A stretch of 64,000 bases of DNA from Bacteroidales bacterium (lineage in GTDB: Bacteria > Bacteroidota > Bacteroidia > Bacteroidales > Marinilabiliaceae). Of this stretch, positions 18,194 through 28,178 are shown piece after piece (positions within the stretch are counted from its first letter, which is position 1; every line of letters starts with the position of its first letter). A program made the position numbers and the translations under genes. A model generated the notes under the pieces. It was not told where the DNA came from. It ran no database searches and saw nothing but the letters and a program-made list of their open reading frames with translations. Location of the stretch: contig JAFYCM010000090.1 of NCBI GenBank assembly GCA_017539645.1, forward strand, positions 1 through 64,000, given 5' to 3'.

Positions 18194-20968
18194 ATGGCAA
18201 AAAGGCTTTACCTCGTAGATGCGTACGCAATGATTTATCGTGCGTTTTATGCATTTATACGTTCGCCGCGCAAGACCAGCAAAGGTGTCGATGTGTCGGC
18301 TGTTTTCGGATTCGTGAACATGTTTGTCGACCTTGTGGTGAAGGAAAAGCCAGAATATGTGGCAGTTGCGTTCGATAGCCACGGTCCGACGTTTCGTCAT
18401 AATATCTATAGTGAATACAAAGCCAATCGCCCGCCGCAGCCTGAGGGCATAACTACAGGCGTGCCTCTCGTGAAGCAGTTCCTCGAGGCTATGAACGTAC
18501 GTATGGTGGCTCTCGATGGCTATGAGGCCGACGATATAGTGGGTACGCTCGCGCACAAATTTGCTGCCGACGTCGATGAGGTTATTATGGTCACGCCCGA
18601 CAAGGACTACGCGCAACTCATTGGTGGCAACATAAAGATGCTGCGCCCGACCACAAGTGGCGCCGAACTTTGGACGGAGAGCGAAGCTATGGCTCACTTT
18701 GGACTGAAACATTCGTCGCAGATGATAGAGTTGTTGGCACTGTGGGGCGATGCTTCGGATAATATTCCTGGCTGTCCGGGCGTGGGTGAGAAACGCGCCA
18801 AGGAGTTGCTGAATACTTACGATAGTATTGATGGTATTTATGCGAATATCGACCAGCTGAAGGGCAAACTGCGCGAAAATATTGAGAATAGCCGCGACCA
18901 GATTATGCTCTCGAAAGAGCTCGCCACCATAAATATCAATTCGCCTATCGACATAACTATAGACGACTGCAAGTTTCAGCAGCCCAATAATGCTAAACTC
19001 ACCGAACTCTTCACCGAGTTGGAGTTTCGCGGCGTGGGGCAGCGCATCGATAAGATACTTAATCCGCAGCCCGAACCAAACGAAGGTTTGTTTGCGCAAG
19101 GTTCGCTCTTCTCAACCGAGCAACTGGCCGAGGTCACCAAGACATACGTATCGGCAAAAACCGTTGAGCATACGTATGTAACTATAAAGACAGAAGCCGA
19201 AACTCAAAAACTCGTCGAGGAGTTGACGCAGAAAGGCATCTTCGCTTTCGATACCGAAACAACTTCCATCGAGACAGACCACGTGACGGCCATCGGTGCT
19301 AAGATGATTGTGCTTACCATCAGTTGCGAGGCGCATAAGGCTTACTACATACCATTTGCCGATGATGACGAGTCTAAGCGCAAAATAAGTATACTAAAGC
19401 AACTGTTTGAAAATAAAGATGTTGTCAAGATTGGACATAACCTCAAATTCGATATTGAGGTATTGGCAAATTATGGTGTGAGCGTGGAGGGTCAACTCTT
19501 CGACACCATGATAGCGCACTTCTTGCTCTATCCGGGACAGAAGCACGGTTTGAAGGACATCACCATAAGTATGCTCAACTATGAATCGATACGTATTGAC
19601 GAACTGATTGGCAGTGGCAAAAACCAGCGCTCTATGCAGACGGTCGATGAAGATTTGTTGCGCGAATACTCTGCCGAAGATGCCGACGTGACGTGGCAGA
19701 TTTACGAAGTGATGAAGCCGCAGATAGAGGCGAGCGCATCGATAAAAAATCTGTTCGAGAATATTGATATGCCGCTCGTTGCGGTGCTTGCCGACATGGA
19801 GCGCACGGGCGTAGCTATCGATAGTGATGCGCTGAACACTTTTGCCACGAAGCTCAAGGAGCAGATTGACACGATAGTTGCCGAAGTGAAGGCGTTGGCA
19901 GGCGCAGACTTCAATATTGCCAGTCCGCGACAAGTGGGCGAAGTACTTTTCGAGAAGATGAAAATAGACCCAACCGCTAAGAAAACGCGCAGCGGTCAGT
20001 ACAGCACCGACGAGGATACGCTAAAGAAATACGCAGACCAGCCCATCGTGGCGAAGATTCTCGACTATCGTGGCTTGGTGAAGTTGCTAAATACGTATGC
20101 CGAAGCGCTGCCTAAACTTGTGAACAAAACCACGGGACGGCTCCACACCTCGTTCAACCAAACGGTTGTGATTACGGGCCGTCTGAGCAGCTCGAACCCC
20201 AACTTGCAGAATATTCCTATTCGCGACGAGAATGGCAAAGAGATTCGTAAAGCCTTTGTGGCTGGCGAAGTAGGGCATAAAATTGTGGCAGCCGACTATT
20301 CGCAAGTGGAACTCCGCCTTATGGCGCACCTCAGCGGCGACGAGAACCTCATTGAGGCGTTCAAGCGCGGCGACGATATTCACGCAGCTACAGCGGCTAA
20401 AGTTTTCGGCGTGCCGTTTGCCGATGTAACCAAAGATATGCGCCGCAAAGCCAAGACTGCCAACTTTGGTATTATTTATGGAATCTCGGCGTTTGGCTTG
20501 GCTGAACGGCTTGGCATAAGCCGCTCCGACGCTAAAAAACTCATCGATGACTATTTCGTAAGTTTCCCGAGCGTACATAAGTATATGGAAGATAGCATAA
20601 AACATGCTCGCGAGAAGGGCTACGTAGAGACGCTTTTCGGCCGTCGCCGTGATTTGCCCGACATCAACTCGCGCAACCCGACAGTGCGAGGCACGGCAGA
20701 GCGTTTTGCCATAAATGCGCCTATTCAAGGTTCGGCAGCCGACATAATGAAAATAGCTATGACGAACGTATATAAGGCGCTGAAAACAAGCGGAATGAAA
20801 GCTAAGATGATGCTCCAAGTGCACGACGAACTTGTGTTCGACTGCCCAGCCGATGAGGTGGAGCAACTATCGACCATCGTCAAGCGCGAAATGGAGAATG
20901 CCTACGAGCTGCGTGTGCCACTGATAGCCGAAGTTGGCGTTGGCGAAAATTGGCTCGATGCTCATTGA
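18194..20968 (+). CDS. polA: DNA polymerase I
   Basis: DNA polymerase I fills gaps and removes RNA primers during replication and repair. The 924-residue protein has all three domains. The 5'-3' exonuclease is at about 1-260 (LYLVDAYAMIYRAFYAF at the start and a GDASDNIPGCPGVGEKRA helix-hairpin-helix). The 3'-5' exonuclease (about 330-520) keeps its acids in FDTETT, HNLKFDIEVL and YSAEDADVT, so proofreading looks intact. The polymerase domain has motif A DYSQVELRLMAHLSGD, motif B RRKAKTANFGIIYG and motif C LQVHDELVFDCP. Its promoter is at 18166-18173. ribE begins 52 bases downstream on the same strand. Confidence 0.98.
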   Translation: MAKRLYLVDAYAMIYRAFYAFIRSPRKTSKGVDVSAVFGFVNMFVDLVVKEKPEYVAVAFDSHGPTFRHNIYSEYKANRPPQPEGITTGVPLVKQFLEAMNVRMVALDGYEADDIVGTLAHKFAADVDEVIMVTPDKDYAQLIGGNIKMLRPTTSGAELWTESEAMAHFGLKHSSQMIELLALWGDASDNIPGCPGVGEKRAKELLNTYDSIDGIYANIDQLKGKLRENIENSRDQIMLSKELATININSPIDITIDDCKFQQPNNAKLTELFTELEFRGVGQRIDKILNPQPEPNEGLFAQGSLFSTEQLAEVTKTYVSAKTVEHTYVTIKTEAETQKLVEELTQKGIFAFDTETTSIETDHVTAIGAKMIVLTISCEAHKAYYIPFADDDESKRKISILKQLFENKDVVKIGHNLKFDIEVLANYGVSVEGQLFDTMIAHFLLYPGQKHGLKDITISMLNYESIRIDELIGSGKNQRSMQTVDEDLLREYSAEDADVTWQIYEVMKPQIEASASIKNLFENIDMPLVAVLADMERTGVAIDSDALNTFATKLKEQIDTIVAEVKALAGADFNIASPRQVGEVLFEKMKIDPTAKKTRSGQYSTDEDTLKKYADQPIVAKILDYRGLVKLLNTYAEALPKLVNKTTGRLHTSFNQTVVITGRLSSSNPNLQNIPIRDENGKEIRKAFVAGEVGHKIVAADYSQVELRLMAHLSGDENLIEAFKRGDDIHAATAAKVFGVPFADVTKDMRRKAKTANFGIIYGISAFGLAERLGISRSDAKKLIDDYFVSFPSVHKYMEDSIKHAREKGYVETLFGRRRDLPDINSRNPTVRGTAERFAINAPIQGSAADIMKIAMTNVYKALKTSGMKAKMMLQVHDELVFDCPADEVEQLSTIVKREMENAYELRVPLIAEVGVGENWLDAH

Positions 20969-21020
20969 TGTTGATAATTGAAATACTCGTAAATATTAAC
21001 CCGTAACTATATACATAAAT

Positions 21021-21629
21021 ATGTTTTCTGGAATTGTAGAAGAATCGGCAATAGTTAGAAAATTGCAGCGTGAAGGCGGAAATCTTCACATGACACTCAC
21101 ATGTTCGTTTGTGAACGAACTCAAGATAGATCAAAGTGTGGCGCACAACGGTGTGTGCCTGACGGTGGTAAATATTAGTGGTGATGAATACACTGTGACA
21201 GCTATTCAGGAGACACTCGACCGCAGCAACTTAGGCGGCTTGAAGGTTGGCGACCGCGTGAACGTTGAGCGCAGCATGCTTATGAATGGCCGCCTCGATG
21301 GTCACATAGTGCAAGGTCATGTGGATTGCACAGCGCAGTGCACCGCTATCAGCGAGGCCGATGGTAGTAGATATTTCACTTTCGAGTATCTCTTCAACCG
21401 CGAAATGGCCGAGCAAGGATACGTAACCGTTGAAAAGGGTTCTGTCACGGTGAATGGTGTGAGCCTGACGGTGTGCAACAGCAAGCCAAATAGTTTCCAA
21501 GTGGCAATTATTCCTTACACCTTCGAGCATACCAATTTCCGTGACATTCGCGTAGGTAGCAAAGTGAACTTGGAATTCGACATTATTGGCAAGTATATCA
21601 GCCGTTTGGCTATGGTATCGAAATTATAA
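21021..21629 (+). CDS. ribE: Riboflavin synthase, alpha chain
   Basis: RibE dismutates two molecules of 6,7-dimethyl-8-ribityllumazine to riboflavin. The 202-residue protein shows the internal duplication of lumazine-binding domains: MFSGIVEE at the start, DQSVAHNGVCLTVV in repeat 1 and KGSVTVNGVSLTV in repeat 2, with RLDGHIVQGHVD between them. No other riboflavin gene is in the window and I saw no FMN riboswitch before it, so it is probably constitutive here. rlpA begins 2 bases after its stop, forming an operon with the downstream envelope genes. Confidence 0.96.
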   Translation: MFSGIVEESAIVRKLQREGGNLHMTLTCSFVNELKIDQSVAHNGVCLTVVNISGDEYTVTAIQETLDRSNLGGLKVGDRVNVERSMLMNGRLDGHIVQGHVDCTAQCTAISEADGSRYFTFEYLFNREMAEQGYVTVEKGSVTVNGVSLTVCNSKPNSFQVAIIPYTFEHTNFRDIRVGSKVNLEFDIIGKYISRLAMVSKL

Positions 21630-21631
21630 TT

Positions 21632-22084
21632 ATGAAGAGATTAGCAAAATTCATAATATCTACCCTCGCAGCTGTGATAGTAGCTTCGTGTGCATCTAAT
21701 GCGCCAACAACAAAAAACACAAAAACGAAGCATACGACCACGAAAACTACCGCAAGCAGTTCGTCGTCGTCGAGTACAAAAAACGGCGCAGTGACCAAAG
21801 GCAAGGCGTCGTATTACGCCGACAAATTTCACGGACGTAAGACGGCAAGCGGCGAAGTGTACGACAAGAAGAAACTTACGGCTGCTCATCGTACGTATGC
21901 ATTCGGAACTGTGGTGCGCGTCACCAACAAGAAGAATGGCAAGAGTGTAGATGTACGCATCAACGACCGTGGACCATTCTCGTCGGGGCGAATTATCGAC
22001 CTCTCGCGTGCCGCTGCCGAGAAGATTTCTATGGTGAATGATGGTGTGGTTGATGTAGAGGTAAAAGTTATTTCTGTGCCATGA
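21632..22084 (+). CDS. rlpA: RlpA-type septal lytic transglycosylase/lipoprotein
   Basis: A 150-residue lipoprotein: the signal peptide ends in the lipobox IVASC (Cys20), a Ser/Thr/Lys-rich linker covers about 25-55, and the rest is a double-psi beta-barrel domain. The domain shows GKASYYADKFHGRKTASGE and the catalytic-aspartate region VRINDRGPF. RlpA cleaves denuded glycan strands at the septum in some Gram-negatives. No SPOR domain is attached, so septal targeting would need a partner. It lies 2 bases after ribE and overlaps the MscS gene by 4 bases (ATGA), implying coupled translation. Confidence 0.9.
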   Translation: MKRLAKFIISTLAAVIVASCASNAPTTKNTKTKHTTTKTTASSSSSSSTKNGAVTKGKASYYADKFHGRKTASGEVYDKKKLTAAHRTYAFGTVVRVTNKKNGKSVDVRINDRGPFSSGRIIDLSRAAAEKISMVNDGVVDVEVKVISVP

Positions 22085-23286
22085 TTACATACATACAAGC
22101 AGACGACGTCATGGGGCTCGACATACGTAAAGGTATGTTGGCCGAGATGGCAAACAAAATCCTTGAATGGTGCGGCGTGTCGCGTATTCATGGTATATAT
22201 AGCGACCTTATTTCCATAGCTATAGGCGTGGTGGCTGCCGTCGTAATATATATGATAGCTCGCCACGTGATAGCTCGCATCATAAAACACGTTGTGGCCA
22301 AAAGCGCTTCAACCATCGACGATGCCATACTTAACCACACCGTAATTCACCGTGGCGTGGTGCTCTTTCCGTCCATTACCATTCTCGCCTTCTGCAATGG
22401 GCTCGACGAGACAAGTCCGCTCATATTTATAGTGAAGATTTGCGCCGTGGTAACCACCTTCCACTCAGCGCGTTTCATAGTGGCACTGCTCGGCGGCATA
22501 ACCGATGCATTCGTAGAGAAAGGCAGTTTGCGGCGCGGCTCGGTGAATGGCATCTACCAGCTCATAAGCCTTGCCATATACATAATTATGGCCATTATTA
22601 TGATGTCGATACTTATCGAGCGTTCACCACTGAAACTATTGGCTGGTTTCGGTGCATCGGCAGCCATAATTACGTTGATCTTCAAGGACACAATAGAGGG
22701 CTTTGTGGCTGGCATTCAGCTGTCGCTCAACAGAATGGTAGAAGTGGGCGATTGGATTGAGGTGCCAGGCAGCGCCGATGGCGTGGTGCAAGAGATTACG
22801 CTCAACACCGTGAAGATTCAAAACTGGAACAACACCATAACCACCATTCCCCCATCGACACTCAAGTCGCATGCATTCAACAACTGGAAAGGCATGCAAG
22901 AGTCGGACGGCAGACGCATTACTTGTTCTATAAATATAGATATGACGAGCGTGGAATTCCTTAGCGACTCTACGATGACGCCACTGCACAAAATGGAACT
23001 TCTCAATACTTTTTTCGAGAATGAGGGCGAGAGCATAAGCAGCCAAACCAACCTAACTGCCTTTCGCGCATATATGGTGGCATATCTAAAATCGTTGGAT
23101 GTTGTTAATAGCAATATGACGCTTATGACACGCGTGCTCAATCCCAATCAGTATGGATTGCCCGTTGAGTTCTACTGCTTCTCGAAAGACAAGCGATGGG
23201 AGAACTATGAAGAGATTCGCGGCCGCATACTCGACCATGCATTGGCTATGTTGCCAAAGTTCGGCTTGAGGGTTTACCAGAGATAA
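22081..23286 (+). CDS. MscS-family mechanosensitive channel (YbdG/MiniMscS type)
   Basis: A 401-residue inner-membrane channel protein. Five or so N-terminal membrane helices are visible (from about residue 38 to 200). The pore-lining TM3-like segment LLAGFGASAAIITLIFKDTIEGFVAGIQL is at about 195-223 and the soluble beta domain signature VGDWIEVPGSADGVVQEITLNTVKIQNWNN follows. The C-terminal part (RVLNPNQYGLPVEFYCFS) is typical of the YbdG subgroup. It releases osmolytes on hypo-osmotic shock. The start overlaps the rlpA stop, so it is co-translated with an envelope-maintenance gene. Confidence 0.93.
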   Translation: MITYIQADDVMGLDIRKGMLAEMANKILEWCGVSRIHGIYSDLISIAIGVVAAVVIYMIARHVIARIIKHVVAKSASTIDDAILNHTVIHRGVVLFPSITILAFCNGLDETSPLIFIVKICAVVTTFHSARFIVALLGGITDAFVEKGSLRRGSVNGIYQLISLAIYIIMAIIMMSILIERSPLKLLAGFGASAAIITLIFKDTIEGFVAGIQLSLNRMVEVGDWIEVPGSADGVVQEITLNTVKIQNWNNTITTIPPSTLKSHAFNNWKGMQESDGRRITCSINIDMTSVEFLSDSTMTPLHKMELLNTFFENEGESISSQTNLTAFRAYMVAYLKSLDVVNSNMTLMTRVLNPNQYGLPVEFYCFSKDKRWENYEEIRGRILDHALAMLPKFGLRVYQR

Positions 23287-23301
23287 CTAAACTAATTTAT
23301 T

Positions 23302-24690
23302 ATGAAACAATTATTATTGATTTTTACCTGCGTACTCATTACCATGCAGGCAAAAGCTTCTGAAAGCGGCGATGGTTGGAGCCTTAGCGATGATGGAACA
23401 CTTACTATTACTGACAACTTTCCGTATAGTCCGTTTAGTAAATATCCTTGGTATTCATATCGAGAATCCATAAAAAAGGTAATTATTAACGAGGTTGTTA
23501 CCTCTATTAGCGATAATGCATTCGAAAGATGCAGCAATTTGACGAGTGTCGTGATTCCGGAGAGTGTTACTTCTATTGGCTACGATGCATTCTCTGGTTG
23601 CAGCAGCCTCTCGAGCATAAATATTCCTACGAGTGTTACCTCTATTGGCGGGTATGCATTCATGGATTGCAACAACTTGACGAGTATCGTGATTCCTGTT
23701 GGTGTTGTCTCTATTGGCCGTAGTGCATTCGAAAACTGCAGCAATTTGACAAGCATTAAGATTCCTGAGACTGCTACATCTATTGGTTTTAGAGCTTTCT
23801 GGGGATGCAACAACTTAACGAGTGTCGTGATTCCTATGGGTCTTACATCTATTGGAGATAAAGCATTCGTAAATTGTAGCAGCTTAACAAGCATTGAGAT
23901 TCCAGAAAGTGTTACAACTATTGGTGTCCAAACATTTGCTGGATGTAGAAACTTGACGATTATAAAAGTTGACGAGCGTAACGCTAAGTATGATAGCCGT
24001 GATAATTGCAATGCTATAATAGAGACCGCAAGCAATACTATGATAGCATGTTGCCAAAATACGATTATTCCTGAGAGTGTTTCTTCTATTGGTTGTGGTG
24101 CATTCTATGGATGTAGTAGTTTGACGAGAATCGTGATTCCCCAAAGTGTTACTTCTATTGACAATGTTGCATTCTTAGGTTGCAGTAGTTTGGCGAGCAT
24201 CGTAATACCAGAAAGCGTTACACACATTGGAAAGTATGCATTTGAGGATTGCAGTAGTTTGACGGGTATCGTAATACCTAAGGGCGTTACTGCCATTGAT
24301 AATAATACATTCTGTGGATGCAGCAGTTTGGCGAGTATAGTAATCCCCGATGGCGTTACTTCTATTGGTAAAAATGCTTTCTATGGTTGTAGCAGTTTGA
24401 CGAGTATTAATATCCCCGATGGTGTTACTTCTATTAACAATTCTGCGTTTTATGGTTGCAGCAGTTTGACGAAAATTGAAATACCAAAGAGTGTTACTAT
24501 AGTTGGCTGGAGAGCATTTTGGAATTGCAGTAATTTGAAGAGCGTTTATTGTTTTGCTTCTACTCCTCCTGTATTTGGGACTGAGGTTTTCAATGATGAA
24601 AATAAGAATCTCACTATATACATTCCCAAAGGAACTAAAGAAGATTATGAAGAAAGGAAGGGCGATTTCAATTTTGTAGAAATCCGATAA
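23302..24690 (+). CDS. BspA-type leucine-rich repeat surface protein
   Basis: The 462-residue secreted protein has a signal peptide (LLLIFTCVLITMQAKA) and the typical BspA opening GWSLSDDGTLTI. From about residue 60 to 430 there are 14 LRR_5 repeats of 23 residues with consensus VTSIGxxAFxGCSSLTSIxIPES. The seventh is interrupted by an insert (about 217-250) with NAKYDSRDN, a feature known from BspA proteins. BspA-like proteins bind host proteins and mediate adhesion in oral and gut Bacteroidales and in Treponema. The C-terminus (IYIPKGTKEDYEERKG) has no T9SS sorting domain. It starts 15 bases after the MscS gene. The 69-base periodicity makes it a recombination hot spot. Confidence 0.92.
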   Translation: MKQLLLIFTCVLITMQAKASESGDGWSLSDDGTLTITDNFPYSPFSKYPWYSYRESIKKVIINEVVTSISDNAFERCSNLTSVVIPESVTSIGYDAFSGCSSLSSINIPTSVTSIGGYAFMDCNNLTSIVIPVGVVSIGRSAFENCSNLTSIKIPETATSIGFRAFWGCNNLTSVVIPMGLTSIGDKAFVNCSSLTSIEIPESVTTIGVQTFAGCRNLTIIKVDERNAKYDSRDNCNAIIETASNTMIACCQNTIIPESVSSIGCGAFYGCSSLTRIVIPQSVTSIDNVAFLGCSSLASIVIPESVTHIGKYAFEDCSSLTGIVIPKGVTAIDNNTFCGCSSLASIVIPDGVTSIGKNAFYGCSSLTSINIPDGVTSINNSAFYGCSSLTKIEIPKSVTIVGWRAFWNCSNLKSVYCFASTPPVFGTEVFNDENKNLTIYIPKGTKEDYEERKGDFNFVEIR

Positions 24691-24728
24691 AGTTCTTGTG
24701 AAATAAATATTTGTATAAAACGCAAAAT

Positions 24729-24761
24729 CAGGCTGCTCGAGATAATCGGGTAGCCTGTTTT
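24729..24761 (+). terminator. Terminator after the BspA-like gene
   Basis: The stem caggct-gctcga / tcgggt-agcctg (G-U pairs, loop gataa) is followed by TTTTGTTGTTT. Confidence 0.75.
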
Positions 24762-24769
24762 GTTGTTTA

Positions 24770-24985
24770 CAGGTGCGCAGGCCTCTGCGCATGCGGAACA
24801 CCATATCTGCCATAGGTTCACACCTATGGCTAAGATATTTCACACCTTCGGAGTTATGCATAGCCACGAAGTGGCGACATAACTTAGGCTGAGGTGTGAA
24901 CCCCTGCCGCCAAAGCCGAAAAAATCGCTGGCTGAGCCTGTCGAAGCCTGCGATTTTCCCCAATGTGATAAGATGTTTAGCTACG
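24770..24985. repeat. Structured dispersed-repeat element, copy A
   Basis: This non-coding block holds nested inverted repeats. Ccataggt/acctatgg encloses tcac. Ttcacacct (about 24838) pairs with aggtgtgaa (about 24892) around an inner agttatg/cataact stem whose tip is ccacgaagtgg. A second hairpin, tcgc-ggct/agcc-gcga, lies at about 24928-24958. The block from this hairpin to about 24993 has a counterpart at 28250-28330. With the terminator and metG promoter it accounts for the 397-base gap between genes. Confidence 0.65.
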
Positions 24986-25051
24986 CTCAAACATGATAAC
25001 TAATGTTGCTACTTATAACTTCTTAACTCACAACTCTAAATACATATAAAT

Positions 25052-25059
25052 TATCTTTG
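25052..25059 (+). promoter_or_regulatory. -7 promoter element for metG
   Basis: TATCTTTG fits TAnnTTTG, 28 bases before the metG ATG. Confidence 0.55.
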
Positions 25060-25087
25060 CAGGCTCAAATAAGAAAAACAAGCATAA

Positions 25088-27130
25088 ATGGAACAGAAGA
25101 AATACAAGAGAACTTTGGTTACCTCGGCATTGCCCTACGCAAACGGCCCAGTACACATAGGCCACCTTGCTGGCGTGTATGTACCAGCTGATATTTATGT
25201 GCGCTATTTGCGTTTGAAAGGCGAAGAGGTGTTTTTCGTTGGTGGTTCCGACGAACATGGTGTGCCCGTAACTATCCGCGCTCGCGCTGAGGGTTGCACC
25301 GTTCAAGATGTGGTAGACCGCTACCATAATCTTATCAAGAAATCGTTCGAGGAATTCGGCATCTCGTTTGATGTCTATTCGCGCACCACATCTGAGACAC
25401 ACAGCAAAGTTGCTTCCGATTTCTTCCGCAAGCTCAACGAAGACGGCAAGTTTGTGAAGCTCGAGAGCGAACAATACTACGACGAGCAGGCTGCACAATT
25501 CCTTACCGACCGTAATATCCGTGGCGAATGCCCACGTTGCCATGCGCCTGAAGCCTATGGCGACCAATGTGAGAAATGTGGCGCTACACTTTCGCCCGAC
25601 GAACTTATAAATCCATACAACGCACTTACAGGCAACAAACTTGTTAAGCGCAAAACTACCCACTGGTATCTGCCACTCGACCAATATCAATCGTGGCTCG
25701 AAGATTGGATTTTGAAAGAGCACAAAGAGTGGCGTCCTAATGTATATGGACAGTGCAAGAGTTGGCTCGACACAGGCTTGAAACCTCGCGCCGTAACTCG
25801 CGACCTCGATTGGGGCATTCCTGTTCCAGCCGAAGGCGCCGAAGGCAAAGTGCTATACGTATGGTTCGATGCTCCTATTGGATACATAAGTAACACTATA
25901 GAGAAGTTGCCTAACGATTGGCAAAAATGGTGGTGCGACCCCGAAAGCCGTCTACTACATTTCATTGGTAAGGATAATATTGTCTTCCACTGCATTGTAT
26001 TCCCTGCCATGCTGAAGGCTCACGGCGGTTTCAACCTCCCCGACAATGTGCCAGCAAACGAGTTCCTCAACCTCGAAGGCAACAAAATATCTACTTCGAA
26101 AAACTACGCCATCTGGCTCAACGAATACCTCGAAGATTTCCCTGGCAAGCAAGACGTGCTCCGCTATGTGCTTACTGCCAACGCTCCCGAGACGAAAGAC
26201 AACGACTTCACGTGGAAAGATTTCCAAGCACGCAACAACAACGAACTTGTAGCAATATTCGGCAACTTCGTCAATCGCGCTGTGGTGCTTACTCATAAGT
26301 ATTTCGAAGGCAAAGTCCCTGCTTGTGGCGAACTCACCGATGCTGAAAAAGAGACCATTGCCGAAGTGTCTACCATAAGAGCTCGCGTAGAGGAATTGCT
26401 CGACAACTTCCGCTTCCGCGACGCTCAGAAAGAGGCTATGACTCTCGCTCGACTTGGCAATAAATATCTTGCCGACACCGAACCTTGGAAACTTGCCAAG
26501 ACCGATATGAATCGCGTAGCAACTATCTTGAACTTAAGTCTACAGATAGCTGCGAATCTATCTGTTGTGTTCGAACCATTCCTACCATTCGCATGCAAAA
26601 AGCTTCGCAAAATCTTGAATGTTAGCAATATTCAATGGTCCGATTTGGGCAAAGTAGACTTACTCTCTGTTGGACATACGCTTGGCGAGGCAGTGCTACT
26701 CTTCGAAAAGATTGACGATGCGCCTATCGATGCACAAATTGAAAAGCTCAAACGCATTGAAGAAGAGAACGCCAAGGCAAACCTCAAGGCCGACCCAGTG
26801 AAAGAGAACATCGAGTTTGAGACATTCGAAAAGCTCGACATCCGTGTAGGTACGGTGCTCGACTGCCAGAAAGTGCCAAAAGCCGACAAACTTCTCGTAT
26901 TCAAGATAGACGATGGTCTCGGCGGACGCACTATAGTTTCGGGCATAGCCAAATACTACAAACCTGAGGATTTGGTGGGCAAGCAGGTTTGCTTCATAGC
27001 CAACCTTGCACCACGCAAACTCAAAGGCATCGAAAGCCAAGGCATGATTCTTTCGTGCGAAGACCTCGATGGCAACCTGGTCGTTTCGGCACCATCGGCT
27101 CCAGTGCGCCCAGGCTCTAAAGTTCTGTAG
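25088..27130 (+). CDS. metG: Methionyl-tRNA synthetase
   Basis: MetG charges initiator and elongator tRNA-Met. The 680-residue protein carries the class I HIGH motif (HIGHLAG, about residue 21), a zinc knuckle [18 protein letters not shown] (about 149-166), the KMSKS-equivalent KISTSKN (about 336), an alpha-helical anticodon domain and a C-terminal tRNA_bind/OB domain (from about 580, [20 protein letters not shown]) used for dimerisation and tRNA capture. This is the full bacterial architecture. Single-gene unit with its own promoter and terminator. Confidence 0.98.
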   Translation: MEQKKYKRTLVTSALPYANGPVHIGHLAGVYVPADIYVRYLRLKGEEVFFVGGSDEHGVPVTIRARAEGCTVQDVVDRYHNLIKKSFEEFGISFDVYSRTTSETHSKVASDFFRKLNEDGKFVKLESEQYYDEQAAQFLTDRNIRGECPRCHAPEAYGDQCEKCGATLSPDELINPYNALTGNKLVKRKTTHWYLPLDQYQSWLEDWILKEHKEWRPNVYGQCKSWLDTGLKPRAVTRDLDWGIPVPAEGAEGKVLYVWFDAPIGYISNTIEKLPNDWQKWWCDPESRLLHFIGKDNIVFHCIVFPAMLKAHGGFNLPDNVPANEFLNLEGNKISTSKNYAIWLNEYLEDFPGKQDVLRYVLTANAPETKDNDFTWKDFQARNNNELVAIFGNFVNRAVVLTHKYFEGKVPACGELTDAEKETIAEVSTIRARVEELLDNFRFRDAQKEAMTLARLGNKYLADTEPWKLAKTDMNRVATILNLSLQIAANLSVVFEPFLPFACKKLRKILNVSNIQWSDLGKVDLLSVGHTLGEAVLLFEKIDDAPIDAQIEKLKRIEEENAKANLKADPVKENIEFETFEKLDIRVGTVLDCQKVPKADKLLVFKIDDGLGGRTIVSGIAKYYKPEDLVGKQVCFIANLAPRKLKGIESQGMILSCEDLDGNLVVSAPSAPVRPGSKVL

Positions 27131-27157
27131 AATAGTACTTAGCATGTAAAATATGTA

Positions 27158-27188
27158 GGGCTGCTCCGAGAAGGGGCGGCCTTTTTTT
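27158..27188 (+). terminator. Terminator of metG
   Basis: The stem ggc-t-gctcc / ggggc-g-gcc with loop gagaa is followed by seven T. Confidence 0.85.
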
Positions 27189-27256
27189 ATGTCTCATACA
27201 TATACCTAACGGAGACGCAAAATTTCCCATTTCTGCTTATCGCATAATTATATCCT

Positions 27257-27264
27257 TAACTTTG
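27257..27264 (+). promoter_or_regulatory. -7 promoter element for the S66 peptidase gene
   Basis: TAACTTTG fits TAnnTTTG, 21 bases before the ATG at 27285. It overlaps the in-frame GTG at 27264, which is therefore not the start. Confidence 0.55.
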
Positions 27265-27284
27265 TGTGTTTTGCTAAACAAAAA

Positions 27285-28178
27285 ATGAAAATAACGCTTA
27301 TAGAACCTTCGAGCCTCGCTCAGCCCGACGTGATAAAAAACGCGGTGCGCAACATAGAGCATGCTGGCCATAAGGTGAATATTTTGCCGCATGTATACGG
27401 CAATCCAAATGCGGGCGAAGAGCAACCTTTGGCCTCGCTCTTCAACGATTACCGCTACAATCAAATACGTGCTGCCCTCGACGACGATTCCGACGTAATC
27501 TTTTGCGCGCGTGGAGGCTATGGTGCCATACGTATGATTCAAGAGGTTGGCGTAAGTGCATTCACGCAGTGCGACAAGTGGATTGTTGGTTTTTCAGATA
27601 TTACGGTCATTCACTCTGCCATGATAAGCGGCGACCGTGAGTCGGTTCATGGCCCGATGCTCAAACGCATAGCTGAGTTTGGTATGGACGACCCCGATGT
27701 GAATGGCGTCTTCAATATTATTTCTGGCAAAGAAATCCCATCGGTCATAGGTGACGCTCATGTGGGCAGCGTGCCTGGTCGCGCTTCGGGACGACTTATT
27801 GGCGGGAACCTCACTACGCTCATCTCGTTGCGTGGCACGCCCATCGATATGGACCCCAAGGGCGCAATTTTGCTTTTGGAGGATATTGGTGAGTATGTAT
27901 ATAATATCGACCGAATGATGCAAAACCTCGTCTTCTCGGGCGTGATGAAGCAGATAAACGGACTTGTGGTTGGGCAAATGACCGACATGAAGGAGGGCAA
28001 AACGCAATTCGGACAAACTGCCGAGATGGTTGTGGCTCAGGCCGCGCGCGAATACGATATTCCTGTGTGGGTAGGTTGCCCAATTGGCCACGACCGCTAC
28101 CGCAATGCCCCTGTAGTTATGGGGCATGAATACGAACTCGATGTGAACGACTCTACGGCAAGGCTGATGCCAGTTTAG
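27285..28178 (+). CDS. LD-carboxypeptidase (peptidase family S66)
   Basis: A 297-residue cytosolic serine peptidase of the LdcA/MccF family. LdcA trims the terminal D-Ala from recycled murein tetrapeptides. MccF-type members cleave microcin C. Visible features are ARGGYGAIR (about residue 73), the nucleophile motif VGFSDIT (about 102), GGNLTTLISLRGTP in the second domain and the catalytic-His region CPIGHD near the C-terminus. The start at 27285 is set by the promoter. A heptamer-rich repeat begins at its stop codon. Peptidoglycan recycling is the likelier role since no toxin gene is near. Confidence 0.9.
   Translation: MKITLIEPSSLAQPDVIKNAVRNIEHAGHKVNILPHVYGNPNAGEEQPLASLFNDYRYNQIRAALDDDSDVIFCARGGYGAIRMIQEVGVSAFTQCDKWIVGFSDITVIHSAMISGDRESVHGPMLKRIAEFGMDDPDVNGVFNIISGKEIPSVIGDAHVGSVPGRASGRLIGGNLTTLISLRGTPIDMDPKGAILLLEDIGEYVYNIDRMMQNLVFSGVMKQINGLVVGQMTDMKEGKTQFGQTAEMVVAQAAREYDIPVWVGCPIGHDRYRNAPVVMGHEYELDVNDSTARLMPV

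Noticed and set aside
18158-19099. 313-codon minus-strand frame across polA
   Set aside because: The plus-strand polA shows all catalytic motifs over the same bases. The antisense frame has no signal of coding or homology.
23500-24550. Possible CRISPR-like or satellite array
   Set aside because: The 69-base periodicity encodes the 23-residue leucine-rich repeats of a continuous reading frame. There are no spacers or cas genes.
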